A stretch of DNA of 64,000 nucleotides from Kribbella pratensis (GCF_004365355.1 NZ_SODP01000001.1:1309473-1373472), one strand, 5' to 3'; shown: positions 28,749-37,896, counted from the first letter of the stretch. The notes: generated by a model from the letters alone, not told the origin. Translations and numbers: made by a program.

Positions 28749-28820
28749 CATGGAGTAGATCAGGGGTAGATCACCCGGCTGCTTACCGGGAGGGCGCAGG
28801 TTCGAGTCCTGCCTCCATGT
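28749..28820 (+). tRNA. tRNA-shaped gene, anticodon GCT, class I body (non-canonical)
   Basis: A 72-nt perfect cloverleaf: 7-bp acceptor (CATGGAG/CTCCATG), T8-A9, 4-bp D stem (GATC/GATC) with 7-nt loop containing GG, 5-bp anticodon stem (CCCGG/CCGGG) with loop CTGCTTA, 5-nt variable loop, 5-bp T stem (GCAGG/CCTGC) with canonical loop TTCGAGT, discriminator T73, no encoded CCA. The anticodon is GCT (28781-28783), which would read serine AGC, yet bacterial serine tRNAs need a long variable arm that this lacks. Base 37 is T, also unusual. Conserved tertiary bases (T8-A14, G15-C48, G18G19, T54T55C56) are kept. It is probably transcribed, but its charging and role are open. Confidence 0.75.
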
Positions 28821-28842
28821 CTCTGCTGGAAACGGGGGTCCT

Positions 28843-31140
28843 ATGTCGGAGGAAGCACGCGCCACAGCCTCGGCAGGGTATGCGATCGGCCGGCTGGAGC
28901 AGGCGCTTGAGCGTGCGCTGACCTCCGACGATCTCGCCGTACGCCGACGTGCGGCCGCCCGGGTCGATGCCTGGCGCAACGTGCTCGACGGGATGGCGTC
29001 CGGGCGGCTCACCGTTGGATCGCGGACCCCGGTGGCGAACACGCCGGCCTGGGTCACGCTCGAGGTGGCGCACGGCGGGTTCGCGACCGGCCGCTATCTC
29101 GCCGAGGCGCCGCTGCGTGAGGACGAGCTGGCACGAGTGCCGGAGAATGCGCCGGGGGAGACCGACCGGGAGCGGCTCAACCTGTGGTTCTTCGGCGATG
29201 AAGGGCTCGCGGAGCTCGGTCGGGCGCTTCGGAGCGGGAACTACCGGATCGACGTGCCGGAAGAGTCGGCGCTGCTGGTCGTGGCCTGGTTGCTCGAGCG
29301 GGAGCAGTACGCCGCGGCGCTCGACCTCACGTCGGAGCTGCGTCCGCTGATGCACCGGCTCCGGTTCACGCCGACGTTCAGCCCGTCGTCGACGCCGTCC
29401 GGCGCGGTGGTCCGGCTGCAGCCGGTCGCCGAAGTTCGCAGTACGTTGCGGCAGGCAACGGTACGGCCGCCGATAGCTGCCATGCTGGAGACCCTGCGGG
29501 TCTGGAACCCGCTGTACGACCGGCTGGTGGCGCTGTGGTGCGACACGGTCGACGACGAACTGCCGGAGCTGACCGCCGACGGCGCGGTCGTCGGTGGATG
29601 GCCCTGCCGCGTCTGGCCGGACGACTGGGTGGAACGGCGTTCTCAGTGGCTGGACGAGTTCCACGCTGCTGCCGAGGTCCATGGCCGTCGGCCTCCGAAG
29701 AGCAACTTCGCCCGGCTGCAGGCGGCGCTCGAGCGTTGCCCGTCCGACAGTTCGGCGCTGAGCGGTCGTGAGGTCGGCTGGATCCGGCGCGCGCTGGCCA
29801 ACACGATCCAGGCCCACGGCGCGCCCGGATCGGAGGCGCGGGCGGCCTTGCGTGCGACGCAGAACGCCGTCGCCGCGCGGCCGACGTACGCGACCTTGGC
29901 ACACGTGCTGAGCTGCCGGCTGGATCGGTTCCCGGATGACGGCGGGCTGCCGACGCTGGATGCGATCGACGGTGAGGTCACGACTGACGAGGTCCCGGCG
30001 GCGGCAGGCGCGGTCATCCCGGCGCACCTGCTTGCGAAGGCAGCGCGGGCGCTCGAGGCTCCGATCGGTGAGTTGGTGGATCGCGGCGTCATCAGCTCGG
30101 GGGAGGTGCTCGCGCAGGTGCTGCCGCAGATCACGTCGCAGTTGCTCGCCGCCAACATCGAGGACCCGTCGCTGGCCGCCGCATATGCTCAGACCTACGC
30201 GGCCTTCCGTCGTCGGCGGAGCCTGTTGCTGCTGAACCTTGAACACCAGGTGCGTTTCGACGAGCTGCCCTGGATTGCCGCCGTCGCGCCGTACCGCGAT
30301 CGGCGTGTTCAGGCGACGCGGGCCGCGGCGCAGTCGCTGCGTGAGACAACCGTCCTGGCTCTCACCGCCTTCCCGCAGACGATCCTGCCTAATCCGCTCG
30401 TGCGTGAGCTGGGCGCGCTGGCGTCTCAGGCAGACCTGAAGCTGCCTCTGGTCGAGGAGGTGGCTGCTGACATCTTCATGGGGACATTCACCGAGAAGTG
30501 GCGTGCCGCGGCTGCCGTGGCGAGTCGGGTGCTGTCAGGGACGCTGTACGCGCAGTACTACGCCCTTCCCGCCGCGTGGCCGGCTCGCGAGCAGCGGCGG
30601 TACAAGCGCTGGGGCAAGGCGACCGCAGACGACTTCGCAGAGATGTGCGCGCAGCGCGCTCTCGAGGCACACAGCGGCGGTGGTGGGCACGTTGCCAAGA
30701 ACGGAACGGTGCTGGAGCAGAGCCAGATCCTGACCACGCACAATCTGGCTGTCCTGATCGACGCGCTGCAGCTGACGGACCGGCTCCGGGAGGTCGCGCC
30801 GGACCTGTCCGACCGTGCGTTCACCTGGGCAGTGCAGCGTCAGACCCAGCCGCGGGCTACCTGGATCACCGAGCTGCAGGGGATCAAGAACACGGCGTAT
30901 GCGTGGCGGCAGGCGATCTTCTACCTGAGCTTCTGCGACCAGTCCGCGCAGAGTGACGTGCTGACGAGGCTGGGGGAACGGTCCGCCGTACTAGGGCCAC
31001 GGTTTGCTCCGGCTGTTGCGGGGCTGCGACATGTGGCCGCAGGAGATCGCTTCAACGCGGAGGGCAGGACGGCGCGCGGTGGCCGTCGTCTGCTCGGCTG
31101 GAGCGCCGGACCGCATTGGCTGGCCCGTTCTGTCCCGTGA
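28843..31140 (+). CDS. Large protein of unknown function beside the tRNA-like gene
   Basis: A 765-residue, mostly helical, soluble-looking protein; I recognise no catalytic domain. N-terminal region: DLAVRRRAAARVDAWRNVLD, then VANTPAWVTLEVAHGGFATG. Central part is leucine/alanine-rich helical (possible repeats). The most conserved-looking stretch is near residues 610-630 (GGGGHVAKNGTVLEQSQILT, followed by THNLAVLIDAL), then RATWITELQGIKNTAYAWRQ near 685. No signal peptide or membrane helix. The ATG lies 22 nt after the tRNA-like gene on the same strand, so the two are probably cotranscribed or linked in function. A tRNA-processing, tRNA-binding or defence role is possible but unsupported. Confidence 0.85.
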   Translation: MSEEARATASAGYAIGRLEQALERALTSDDLAVRRRAAARVDAWRNVLDGMASGRLTVGSRTPVANTPAWVTLEVAHGGFATGRYLAEAPLREDELARVPENAPGETDRERLNLWFFGDEGLAELGRALRSGNYRIDVPEESALLVVAWLLEREQYAAALDLTSELRPLMHRLRFTPTFSPSSTPSGAVVRLQPVAEVRSTLRQATVRPPIAAMLETLRVWNPLYDRLVALWCDTVDDELPELTADGAVVGGWPCRVWPDDWVERRSQWLDEFHAAAEVHGRRPPKSNFARLQAALERCPSDSSALSGREVGWIRRALANTIQAHGAPGSEARAALRATQNAVAARPTYATLAHVLSCRLDRFPDDGGLPTLDAIDGEVTTDEVPAAAGAVIPAHLLAKAARALEAPIGELVDRGVISSGEVLAQVLPQITSQLLAANIEDPSLAAAYAQTYAAFRRRRSLLLLNLEHQVRFDELPWIAAVAPYRDRRVQATRAAAQSLRETTVLALTAFPQTILPNPLVRELGALASQADLKLPLVEEVAADIFMGTFTEKWRAAAAVASRVLSGTLYAQYYALPAAWPAREQRRYKRWGKATADDFAEMCAQRALEAHSGGGGHVAKNGTVLEQSQILTTHNLAVLIDALQLTDRLREVAPDLSDRAFTWAVQRQTQPRATWITELQGIKNTAYAWRQAIFYLSFCDQSAQSDVLTRLGERSAVLGPRFAPAVAGLRHVAAGDRFNAEGRTARGGRRLLGWSAGPHWLARSVP

Positions 31141-31166
31141 GGATGTTCACGTCTCGGGTGGTCGAG

Positions 31167-31225
31167 TTGACACGGTCGGTGAGGCGGGCGAAAGTTAGGC
31201 CTGCCTTAGTAAGGGTTGCCTTACT
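31167..31225 (+). promoter_or_regulatory. Promoter with iron box (IdeR/DmdR type) for siderophore operon
   Basis: A TTGACA hexamer at 31167-31172 with a weak -10 (AAAGTT, 31191-31196) is followed by overlapping iron-box half sites: TTAGGC at 31195 and a perfect dyad AGTAAGG-GTTG-CCTTACT at 31208-31225. This resembles actinobacterial IdeR/DmdR1 operators (TTAGGTTAGGCTAACCTAA type). It lies 23-82 nt before the decarboxylase ATG, so the operon should be repressed by iron. Confidence 0.75.
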
Positions 31226-31248
31226 CGACAACTTCCCGGGAGATCTGG

Positions 31249-32736
31249 ATGTCGCAGCCCGCGCGCCTGACCGCGCTGCCAACACCAGTCCGCGACCCGT
31301 TCAGCGGCCGGTGGCCGCTGGCCTCGACGGTGACGGATCGGGAGCGTGGACCGTTGCCGCACGGCTCGCCGGGAGCGGTACTGCGCCGGACCGCCGAGGT
31401 GCTGGGTGAGCCGCGAATCCCGTCGACAGGCGTGGGGGAGTCGGCCGCGCTCGACCTGGTCGCGGGTCTGCTGGACCAGAACGGCGTCGACCTGAGCCAC
31501 CCGCACGCGGCGGCACACCTGCAGCCGCCGGTGCTCCAGGTCGCGGTGGACGCGGACGCACTGGCCTCCGCCTCGAACGCGTCGATGGACACGTACGACT
31601 CCGGTCCGGCGACGCTCGCGATCGAGCACTGGGTCGTGAAATCGCTGGCCGACCTCGCCGGATTCGGCCCGGAGGCGGACGGCGTACTGACGCCCGGTGG
31701 TTCGATCTCGAACCTGCTCGCCGTCCTGATCGCCCGCGACAGCGCGGCCGCCGCGGCGGGAGTCGACGTACGGCGGAACGGCCTGCAGGGGGTGGAGCGG
31801 CCGGTCGTGTTCTGCTCCGAGCTGGCGCACTTCTCCCTCCAGCGAGCCTGCGCCGCCCTCGGGCTCGGCGAGTCGGCGGCGATCACGATTCCGGCCGACG
31901 AGAACTTCCGCATGCGCACTGATCTACTCGCCGACGAGCTCGCGAAGCCCGGCCGTACGCCGGTCGCCGTGGTCGCGACTGCCGGTACGACGGACTTCGG
32001 ATCTATCGACCCGATCGCCGACCTCGCGACGCTGGCCCGCGCGTACCGGGTCTGGCTGCACGTGGATGCGGCGTACGGGTTCGGGGCGCTGTTCTCCGAG
32101 CGACTGGCGCCGCTGCTCGCTGACCTCCCGCTGGCGGACTCGGTCACGCTGGACCTGCACAAGATCGGCTGGCAGCCGGCCGCGACCAGTGTGCTGCTGG
32201 TGGCCGACCGGACCCGGTTCTCCGCGTTCGATCGGTCGGTGGACTACCTGAACCCGGCCGACGACATCGACTCCGGGCTCGACGGCCTGCTCGGACGCAG
32301 CCTGCAGACCACCCGACGTCCGGATGCGGTCAAGGTTGCCACCACGCTGACGGCGTACGGGCGGTCCGGACTGGGCACAATGCTCGACACCTGTCACGAG
32401 CTCGCGCATGCCGCCGCGGCCCGGGTCATTGCCGACAGCAACCTCGAGTTGCTGGCGCCGGTGACCCTGACCACGGTGGTGTTCCGGGTCGCCGGGCAGG
32501 GGCTGGAGGCGTCCGCTGCGGATGCCCTCCAGGGCGAGGTCCGGCGCCGGTTGCTGACGTCGGGACGGGTGCTGATCGGCCGGACCAAGCTGCCGGCCGG
32601 CGGCGGCCGCCCGGCAGCGGTCGCGTTGAAGCTGACGCTGCTGAACCCGAACGCCACCGCGACGGACATCGAGGATCTGCTCGACCAGGTCGTGGCCACC
32701 GGCCTCGACGTCCTGACCGGTGAGGGAGCGGCGTGA
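31249..32736 (+). CDS. PLP-dependent decarboxylase of siderophore synthesis (DesA/RhbB-like)
   Basis: A 495-residue group II amino-acid decarboxylase, first enzyme of the siderophore operon. The PLP lysine is Lys305 in TLDLHKIGWQPAATS, with upstream LTPGGSISNLLAVLIARD and HVDAAYGFGAL. It should decarboxylate lysine to cadaverine, or ornithine or 2,4-diaminobutyrate to the shorter diamines, giving the diamine later hydroxylated and acylated. I start at the ATG at 31249 behind GGGAG; the frame extends upstream into the iron box. It overlaps the next gene by 4 nt (GTGA). Confidence 0.92.
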   Translation: MSQPARLTALPTPVRDPFSGRWPLASTVTDRERGPLPHGSPGAVLRRTAEVLGEPRIPSTGVGESAALDLVAGLLDQNGVDLSHPHAAAHLQPPVLQVAVDADALASASNASMDTYDSGPATLAIEHWVVKSLADLAGFGPEADGVLTPGGSISNLLAVLIARDSAAAAAGVDVRRNGLQGVERPVVFCSELAHFSLQRACAALGLGESAAITIPADENFRMRTDLLADELAKPGRTPVAVVATAGTTDFGSIDPIADLATLARAYRVWLHVDAAYGFGALFSERLAPLLADLPLADSVTLDLHKIGWQPAATSVLLVADRTRFSAFDRSVDYLNPADDIDSGLDGLLGRSLQTTRRPDAVKVATTLTAYGRSGLGTMLDTCHELAHAAAARVIADSNLELLAPVTLTTVVFRVAGQGLEASAADALQGEVRRRLLTSGRVLIGRTKLPAGGGRPAAVALKLTLLNPNATATDIEDLLDQVVATGLDVLTGEGAA

Positions 32737-34349
32737 GCATTGCTGTCGTAGCGCACTTGAACGCAATCCTGCGGTGTTACACGCGCGAGTCGTCCGTGCC
32801 GGTCGCGGTCGGGCCGTTGACCTTCTCGGTGGGTACGGCGACGGTCACCGCGCAGGTGGAGCATGCGTCGCGGACGGGGTTGCATCAGTTCACCGACGTG
32901 CGGGTGGACGGCGTACCGGCCGTTCCTGAGGACTTGGTGCGGCTGCTGTCTGCGGATGCCGACCCCGCGGAGGTCGATGACCTGGCGGCGCGTACTGCGG
33001 AGTCCGTGCGGAACGTCTCACGGTTTGTGGATGAGGCTGACGGCGAGCGGGGCCCCGGGCGCTTCCTGGAGTTCGAGCAGGCGTTGCTGTTCGGGCATCT
33101 GAACCACCCCGCGCCGAAGAGCCGGGACGGGCTCAGCGGTGCCGAGCTGGCGGCGTACTCGCCCGAGCTGGCTGGTCGTTTCGCACTGCACTGGTTTGAG
33201 GCCGACGCCGAGCTGGTGTCGTCGGACCAGGTGGTCGGTGCGCCCTCGCTCCAGGGGCTGGACGCCGTGCAGCTGATGGGCGAGCTGGCCGGTATCACTC
33301 CGTCGTCGGGCCGGGTATTGATCCCGGCTCATCCGTGGCAGGCCGCGGCCGTGGTTTCGCGACCGCGGGTCGCCTTGCTGATCGCGTCGGGGCGGGTCAA
33401 GGCGCTGGGGCCACAGGGTGTGCAGTGGTATCCGACGTCTTCGCTGCGGACCGTCTTCCATCCGGACCTGCCGGTGATGCTGAAGCTGTCGCTCGGTCTG
33501 CGGATCACCAACTCGCGGCGCGAGTCGACGCCGACCGAGCTGCGGCGCGGGTTGGAGATCAATCGGCTGCTCGACGCGGCGTACAACGCGGGTACGGCGA
33601 CCGCGCACCCGCGGTTCAGCATTGTCAGGGACCCAGCGTGGGTTGCTCTTGACGAAGGGGGGCCGACGTTGACCGGTCTTGACGTTGCTGTGCGGGAGGT
33701 GCCGGCAGACGTCAACAGTTATGTGTGTTTGGCGGGTCTGGTCGCGCCTCGTCCAGGCGAGGTCAGTCGGCTGAGTGTGTACGCCTCGGACGACCCGGCC
33801 GGCTGGGTGGCGGAGTACATCGACAACGTGCTGATCCCGATGCTTCACCTGTACGCCGAGACGGGCATCGGGCTCGAGGCGCATCAGCAGAACACGCTGG
33901 TGCGGCTCGACGGTGCGGGGCGGATCAAGGGCGGCGCCTATCGCGACAACCAGGGTTATTACCTCGCCTCGTCGTACCTGCGTGGTCTCTTGGCGGTGAC
34001 CGGGTTGGGCGACTCGACGCTCGCGGTGGTCGATGACCCGATTGTCGACGACCGGTTGACCTACTACCTGCTGCACAACCAAGCGCTGGCTGTTGTGGGC
34101 TGTCTGGCGGCGGATGGGATCGCTGACGAGGCTGTGCTGCTCGGCGTAGTGCGGGAGCGACTGACGCTCGCGCTGCCGTTGCTGAAGGCCGCTGGGCCCT
34201 CTGGGGACCGGTTGGCGCGGCGCTGGCTGGAGGCAGACACGCTGCCGTGCAAGGCGAACATGCTGACCAGGCTGCGCGGTATCGACGAAGTGGTAGCGCC
34301 GCTGGACGCCCAGTCGGTGTACCTCGACATCCCGAACCCGCTGCGATGA
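32733..34349 (+). CDS. IucA/IucC-family NIS siderophore synthetase (first)
   Basis: A 538-residue ATP-dependent NRPS-independent siderophore synthetase. Conserved segments are HPAPKSRDGL (about residue 125), LIPAHPWQ, the ATP/citrate region RTVFHPDLPVMLKLSLGLRI followed by TNSRRE, and GLEAHQQNTLVRL near 390. It condenses a carboxylate (probably citrate) with an N-acyl-N-hydroxy-diamine. Its position directly after the decarboxylase equals rhbC in the rhizobactin 1021 cluster. Start GTG and end ATGA overlaps show tight translational coupling. Confidence 0.92.
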   Translation: MSIAVVAHLNAILRCYTRESSVPVAVGPLTFSVGTATVTAQVEHASRTGLHQFTDVRVDGVPAVPEDLVRLLSADADPAEVDDLAARTAESVRNVSRFVDEADGERGPGRFLEFEQALLFGHLNHPAPKSRDGLSGAELAAYSPELAGRFALHWFEADAELVSSDQVVGAPSLQGLDAVQLMGELAGITPSSGRVLIPAHPWQAAAVVSRPRVALLIASGRVKALGPQGVQWYPTSSLRTVFHPDLPVMLKLSLGLRITNSRRESTPTELRRGLEINRLLDAAYNAGTATAHPRFSIVRDPAWVALDEGGPTLTGLDVAVREVPADVNSYVCLAGLVAPRPGEVSRLSVYASDDPAGWVAEYIDNVLIPMLHLYAETGIGLEAHQQNTLVRLDGAGRIKGGAYRDNQGYYLASSYLRGLLAVTGLGDSTLAVVDDPIVDDRLTYYLLHNQALAVVGCLAADGIADEAVLLGVVRERLTLALPLLKAAGPSGDRLARRWLEADTLPCKANMLTRLRGIDEVVAPLDAQSVYLDIPNPLR

Positions 34350-34891
34350 GGTGTGGCCTAGAGCCGGTCCTCCACCTGGACGACGGCTTCGACCTCCGCC
34401 CGGCCGGCGCCTCCGACGCGGCGCGGATCGCGCTGTGGATGGCGCAGCCGCATGTCCGGCAGTGGTGGCACCAGGACTGGTCGGTCGAGCGCTGGGCTGG
34501 GGAGATCAGTCGGCAGGCGTCGGGGGAGCACTCGATCCCTTGTGTGGCTGCCGTCGACGCGGAGGACTTCGGGTACGTCGAGCTGTACCGCGTGCGCCAT
34601 GACCACCTGGCGGAGTACTACGCCAGCGGCGAGCACGACTGGGGCATGCACCTCGCCATCGGCGATGTCACGCGGGTCGGTCGTGGGCTGGGTCGTCGGC
34701 TGATCGGTGCGGTCGCGGATGCGTTGCTGCGCGCCGATCCGGCGTGCTCACAGGTGGTGGCTGAGCCCGACGTACGGAACACCGCGTCCGTCCGTGCGTT
34801 CGTCGCGGCCGGCTTCGTCCAGCAAGGGGAGCTGCAGCTGCCCGAGAAGACTGCAGTACTGATGATCCGCTCGCGGACTCTGGAGGAATGA
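34346..34891 (+). CDS. GNAT acyltransferase of siderophore synthesis (IucB/RhbD-like)
   Basis: A 181-residue acyltransferase with the siderophore-specific pattern WMAQPHVRQWWHQDWSVERW, YVELYRVRHDHLAEYYA, and the CoA loop VGRGLGRRLIGAV. It acylates the hydroxylamine made by the next gene's product, giving a hydroxamate. The first ATG at 34346 overlaps the upstream stop; the open frame to 34247 is internal to the synthetase gene. Acyl group (acetyl, succinyl or other) is not determined by sequence. Confidence 0.9.
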   Translation: MRCGLEPVLHLDDGFDLRPAGASDAARIALWMAQPHVRQWWHQDWSVERWAGEISRQASGEHSIPCVAAVDAEDFGYVELYRVRHDHLAEYYASGEHDWGMHLAIGDVTRVGRGLGRRLIGAVADALLRADPACSQVVAEPDVRNTASVRAFVAAGFVQQGELQLPEKTAVLMIRSRTLEE

Positions 34892-34892
34892 C

Positions 34893-36155
34893 ATGTACGA
34901 CGTGATCGCGATCGGTTGTGGGCCGTTCAACCTCGGGCTCGCCGCACTGGCCTCCGAGGTGGACGAGCTGGACATTGCGGTACTGGACAGCAGGCCGGAG
35001 TTCACGTGGCACCGGGGGCTGATGTTCTCCGACGCGATGCTGCAGGTGTCGTTCCTGGCTGACCTGGTGTCGCTGGTCGAACCGGCGCACCACCTGTCGT
35101 TTCTGTCGTTCCTGCGTGCGAATGACCGGCTCTACCAGTTCTATGTGCGGGAGAAGTTCCATCCGACGCGGCGCGAGTACGAGACGTACCTGCGGTGGTG
35201 TGCTGCCCAGCTGGAGTCGCTGCACTTCGGTCACCACGTGCGTGACGTGGTCTGGGACGGGTCGGCGTTCTCGTTGACGGTCGAGCGCGGTGAGGCCGTT
35301 GAGCACTTCGAGGCCCGGCATCTGGTGGTTGGCGTCGGCACTGAGCCTTTTGTACCCGCTGCGCTGGCTGGACTGCCTCCAGAGCGGTTCCTGCACTCGG
35401 CGGACTACCTGTACCGGCGTGACCATCTGCTGCGCGCCGGTCACGTGACTGTTGTCGGCTCGGGTCAGTCCGGCGCTGAGTGCTTCCTGGACCTGCTGCG
35501 AGCTGACGGCCCAGCTGTGTCGTGGCTGACTCGTACTGGGGCCTTCACACCGCTGGACTACTCGAAGCTCGTGCTCGAGATGACCACACCGTCGTACGTC
35601 GACTACTTCCATGCTTTGGACGAGCCTGTGCGCGATCGACTGGTAAAAGAGCAGTGGCGCCACTACAAGGGCATCTCGTCGGAGACGCTGGAGGAGATCC
35701 ACGACGTCCTCTACGCCCGGGACCTGAGCGTCAGCCCTGCTGAGCTACAGGTCGGCGTCGGCGTCGTCTCCGGGGTCACCCGCGCTGACCGTCTCGAACT
35801 GACCATGCTCCACACCGACAGCGGCAAGACGTTCCAGCACACCACCGACGCCGTAGTAGCCGCCACCGGCTACCGCAACCGCCCGCTGCCGTTCATGGAG
35901 TCCCTGCAGCCTGCGATCCAGCACGACGCCGCCGGCCGCTGGGTGATCAACCGCGACCACAGCGTTCGGGCGGCTGATGCTCTCGCCGGTCGTCTCTTCG
36001 TTGCGAACGCCGACCTTCACTCGCACGGCGTGGCAGCGCCGGACCTGGGCATCGGTGCCATCCGCAATGCAGGCATCCTCAACAGCATCGCCGGTCGCGA
36101 AGTCTTCCGCCTGCCGAAGTCGACCGCCTTCACGACGTTCGCGATCCCCGGATGA
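34893..36155 (+). CDS. Lysine/diamine N-monooxygenase (IucD/DesB/RhbE-like)
   Basis: A 420-residue FAD- and NADPH-dependent N-hydroxylase. FAD motif DVIAIGCGPFNLGLAAL at residues 3-19; substrate region FTWHRGLMFSDAMLQVSFLA; NADPH motif VVGSGQSGAECFLDLL near 189; and the C-terminal ATGYRNR and ADLHSHGVAAPDLGI motifs of the lysine N6-hydroxylase family. It hydroxylates the terminal amine of cadaverine or a similar diamine. It begins 1 nt after the acyltransferase stop and overlaps the next gene by 4 nt. Confidence 0.94.
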   Translation: MYDVIAIGCGPFNLGLAALASEVDELDIAVLDSRPEFTWHRGLMFSDAMLQVSFLADLVSLVEPAHHLSFLSFLRANDRLYQFYVREKFHPTRREYETYLRWCAAQLESLHFGHHVRDVVWDGSAFSLTVERGEAVEHFEARHLVVGVGTEPFVPAALAGLPPERFLHSADYLYRRDHLLRAGHVTVVGSGQSGAECFLDLLRADGPAVSWLTRTGAFTPLDYSKLVLEMTTPSYVDYFHALDEPVRDRLVKEQWRHYKGISSETLEEIHDVLYARDLSVSPAELQVGVGVVSGVTRADRLELTMLHTDSGKTFQHTTDAVVAATGYRNRPLPFMESLQPAIQHDAAGRWVINRDHSVRAADALAGRLFVANADLHSHGVAAPDLGIGAIRNAGILNSIAGREVFRLPKSTAFTTFAIPG

Positions 36156-37852
36156 ACGATCTCTGGACTCGTTGCTCCGCAGACCTGCTGGCAAAACTGA
36201 TCTCCCAGTTCTGCACGGAGGGTTTGCTAGAGCCGATCGACAACCGCTTGGAGCTGGGTAAGGCGTCGTACACCTTCGAGGCGACCCGTGGCGGGTTCGG
36301 CAGCTGGCGGGTCCAGGCCGGGTCGATCCGCCGTACCACTGCCGGCATCCTCGGCAACGACGAGAGCGAACCCGCCGTCGACCCGGTGCAGTTCTTCGTC
36401 GAGGCAGCCGACGTACTGGGTCTCGACGGGTCGACGGTTGCGGGGTACGTCGCCGAGTTGACGAACACGCTGGCGGCCGACGTACGCATGGCTGCTTCTG
36501 CAGTGCCGGTGGGGGAGTTGCTCGACCTGCACCACAGCCGCCTCGAGGGCCACCTGACCGGCCACCCGCTGCTCGTCGCCAACAAGGGCCGCCTGGGCTT
36601 CTCCGCCTCCGACAGCGAACGCTACGCCCCAGAAGCCCGTACGCCGCTGCGCCTGGTGTGGCTCGCCGTACGCCGAGGCCTCGCCGAGTTCCGCGGTACG
36701 CCGGACCTCTCCGAACACGCCGTCATCGCCCGCGAACTAGATGTTGAGACTGTGGCGGCGTTCCGGGGCCGGCTGGACGACCCGGACGCCTACGTCTGGC
36801 TCCCATGCCACCCCTGGCAACTCGACCACGTCGTCCGCACCCAGTGGGCTCGAGAACTAGCCACCGGCGAGATCGTCATCCTGGGTGAAAGCCCCGACGA
36901 GTACCTCCCCACCCAATCCATCCGCACGATGGTCAACATCACCAACCCGACGCGCTACCAGGTAAAACTTCCCCTGAAAATCCTCAACACCTCCGTCTAC
37001 CGAGGCATCCCCTCCCACTGCACTCTCGCCGCCCCCATGCTCACCCAATGGCTCCGCGGCCTCTGGTCCCGCGACGAGGTCTTCCAGCAACTCGGCACCG
37101 AACTCCTAGGCGAAGTAGCATCCGTCACCGTCCCCCACCCGGAGCTCTCAACCCACCCCGGCATCCCCTACCAATGGACCGAAACCCTCGGCACCATCTG
37201 GCGCGACCCGATCGACCCCCGCCTGCGCGACGGCGAATCCGTCTGGCCTTTAGCCGCCGTCTTACATCCTGGACTAGCGGAGGAACTGATTGCGCGCTCC
37301 GGAGCCGCCCCCCAAACCTGGCTGAGCTGCCTCCTCTCTACCCTCTTCCGCCCCTTGCTCCACCTGCTCCACCACTACGGCATCACCGTCAACCCCCACG
37401 GTGAAAACCTCGCCATCATCTGCAATTCTCAGGGCATTCCAGTTCGTCTGGTCATTAAAGACCTGGTCGATGACATCAACCTTTCAAGCGACGAAATATC
37501 GGTGCGTGGGAATGCTCCTGATGCGCACTCCAGAGTCCTTCCAAGAAAGTCTTGGAACGTTCTCAGGCAATACATTGTCGACGCCCTCTTGATAGGTGTC
37601 ATGAACCCACTCGCCAGTCAGAGTCACATCCCCGAAGCAGCTTTCTGGTCCCTGGCCCGAGCTGAAATAGGCCGCTATATGGCTGCGCATCCGGAGTACG
37701 CCGCCCGTCTGGCCGCCACAGCCTTTCTCGGCGAGTCCTTCGGCCGCTACCCCCTGAACGGCTACCGCCTGACCCTTGGCTATGCCGACCTCGACACACG
37801 TCCTCCAATCCCGTCCACCGGCACCATCCCGAACCCGCTCCACCTGCCGTAG
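36152..37852 (+). CDS. IucA/IucC-family NIS siderophore synthetase (second, DesD/IucC/RhbF-like)
   Basis: A 566-residue second NIS synthetase that should complete the siderophore. Motifs: HPLLVANKGRLGFSASDSER, LPCHPWQLDHVV, PTQSIRTMVNITNPTRYQVK for ATP binding, and HGENLAIICNSQGIPVRLVI near 430. Two different synthetases in one operon fit a citrate core substituted at both ends, as in aerobactin, rhizobactin 1021, schizokinen or arthrobactin, rather than desferrioxamine, which needs one. Between about 37400 and 37620 the codons are clearly less GC-biased than in neighbouring genes, marking a possible boundary of foreign DNA. Confidence 0.92.
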   Translation: MNDLWTRCSADLLAKLISQFCTEGLLEPIDNRLELGKASYTFEATRGGFGSWRVQAGSIRRTTAGILGNDESEPAVDPVQFFVEAADVLGLDGSTVAGYVAELTNTLAADVRMAASAVPVGELLDLHHSRLEGHLTGHPLLVANKGRLGFSASDSERYAPEARTPLRLVWLAVRRGLAEFRGTPDLSEHAVIARELDVETVAAFRGRLDDPDAYVWLPCHPWQLDHVVRTQWARELATGEIVILGESPDEYLPTQSIRTMVNITNPTRYQVKLPLKILNTSVYRGIPSHCTLAAPMLTQWLRGLWSRDEVFQQLGTELLGEVASVTVPHPELSTHPGIPYQWTETLGTIWRDPIDPRLRDGESVWPLAAVLHPGLAEELIARSGAAPQTWLSCLLSTLFRPLLHLLHHYGITVNPHGENLAIICNSQGIPVRLVIKDLVDDINLSSDEISVRGNAPDAHSRVLPRKSWNVLRQYIVDALLIGVMNPLASQSHIPEAAFWSLARAEIGRYMAAHPEYAARLAATAFLGESFGRYPLNGYRLTLGYADLDTRPPIPSTGTIPNPLHLP

Positions 37853-37896
37853 CCGGTCCCTTTGTGAGATTGACTGTTAAGACGGTCGCCGATCTC

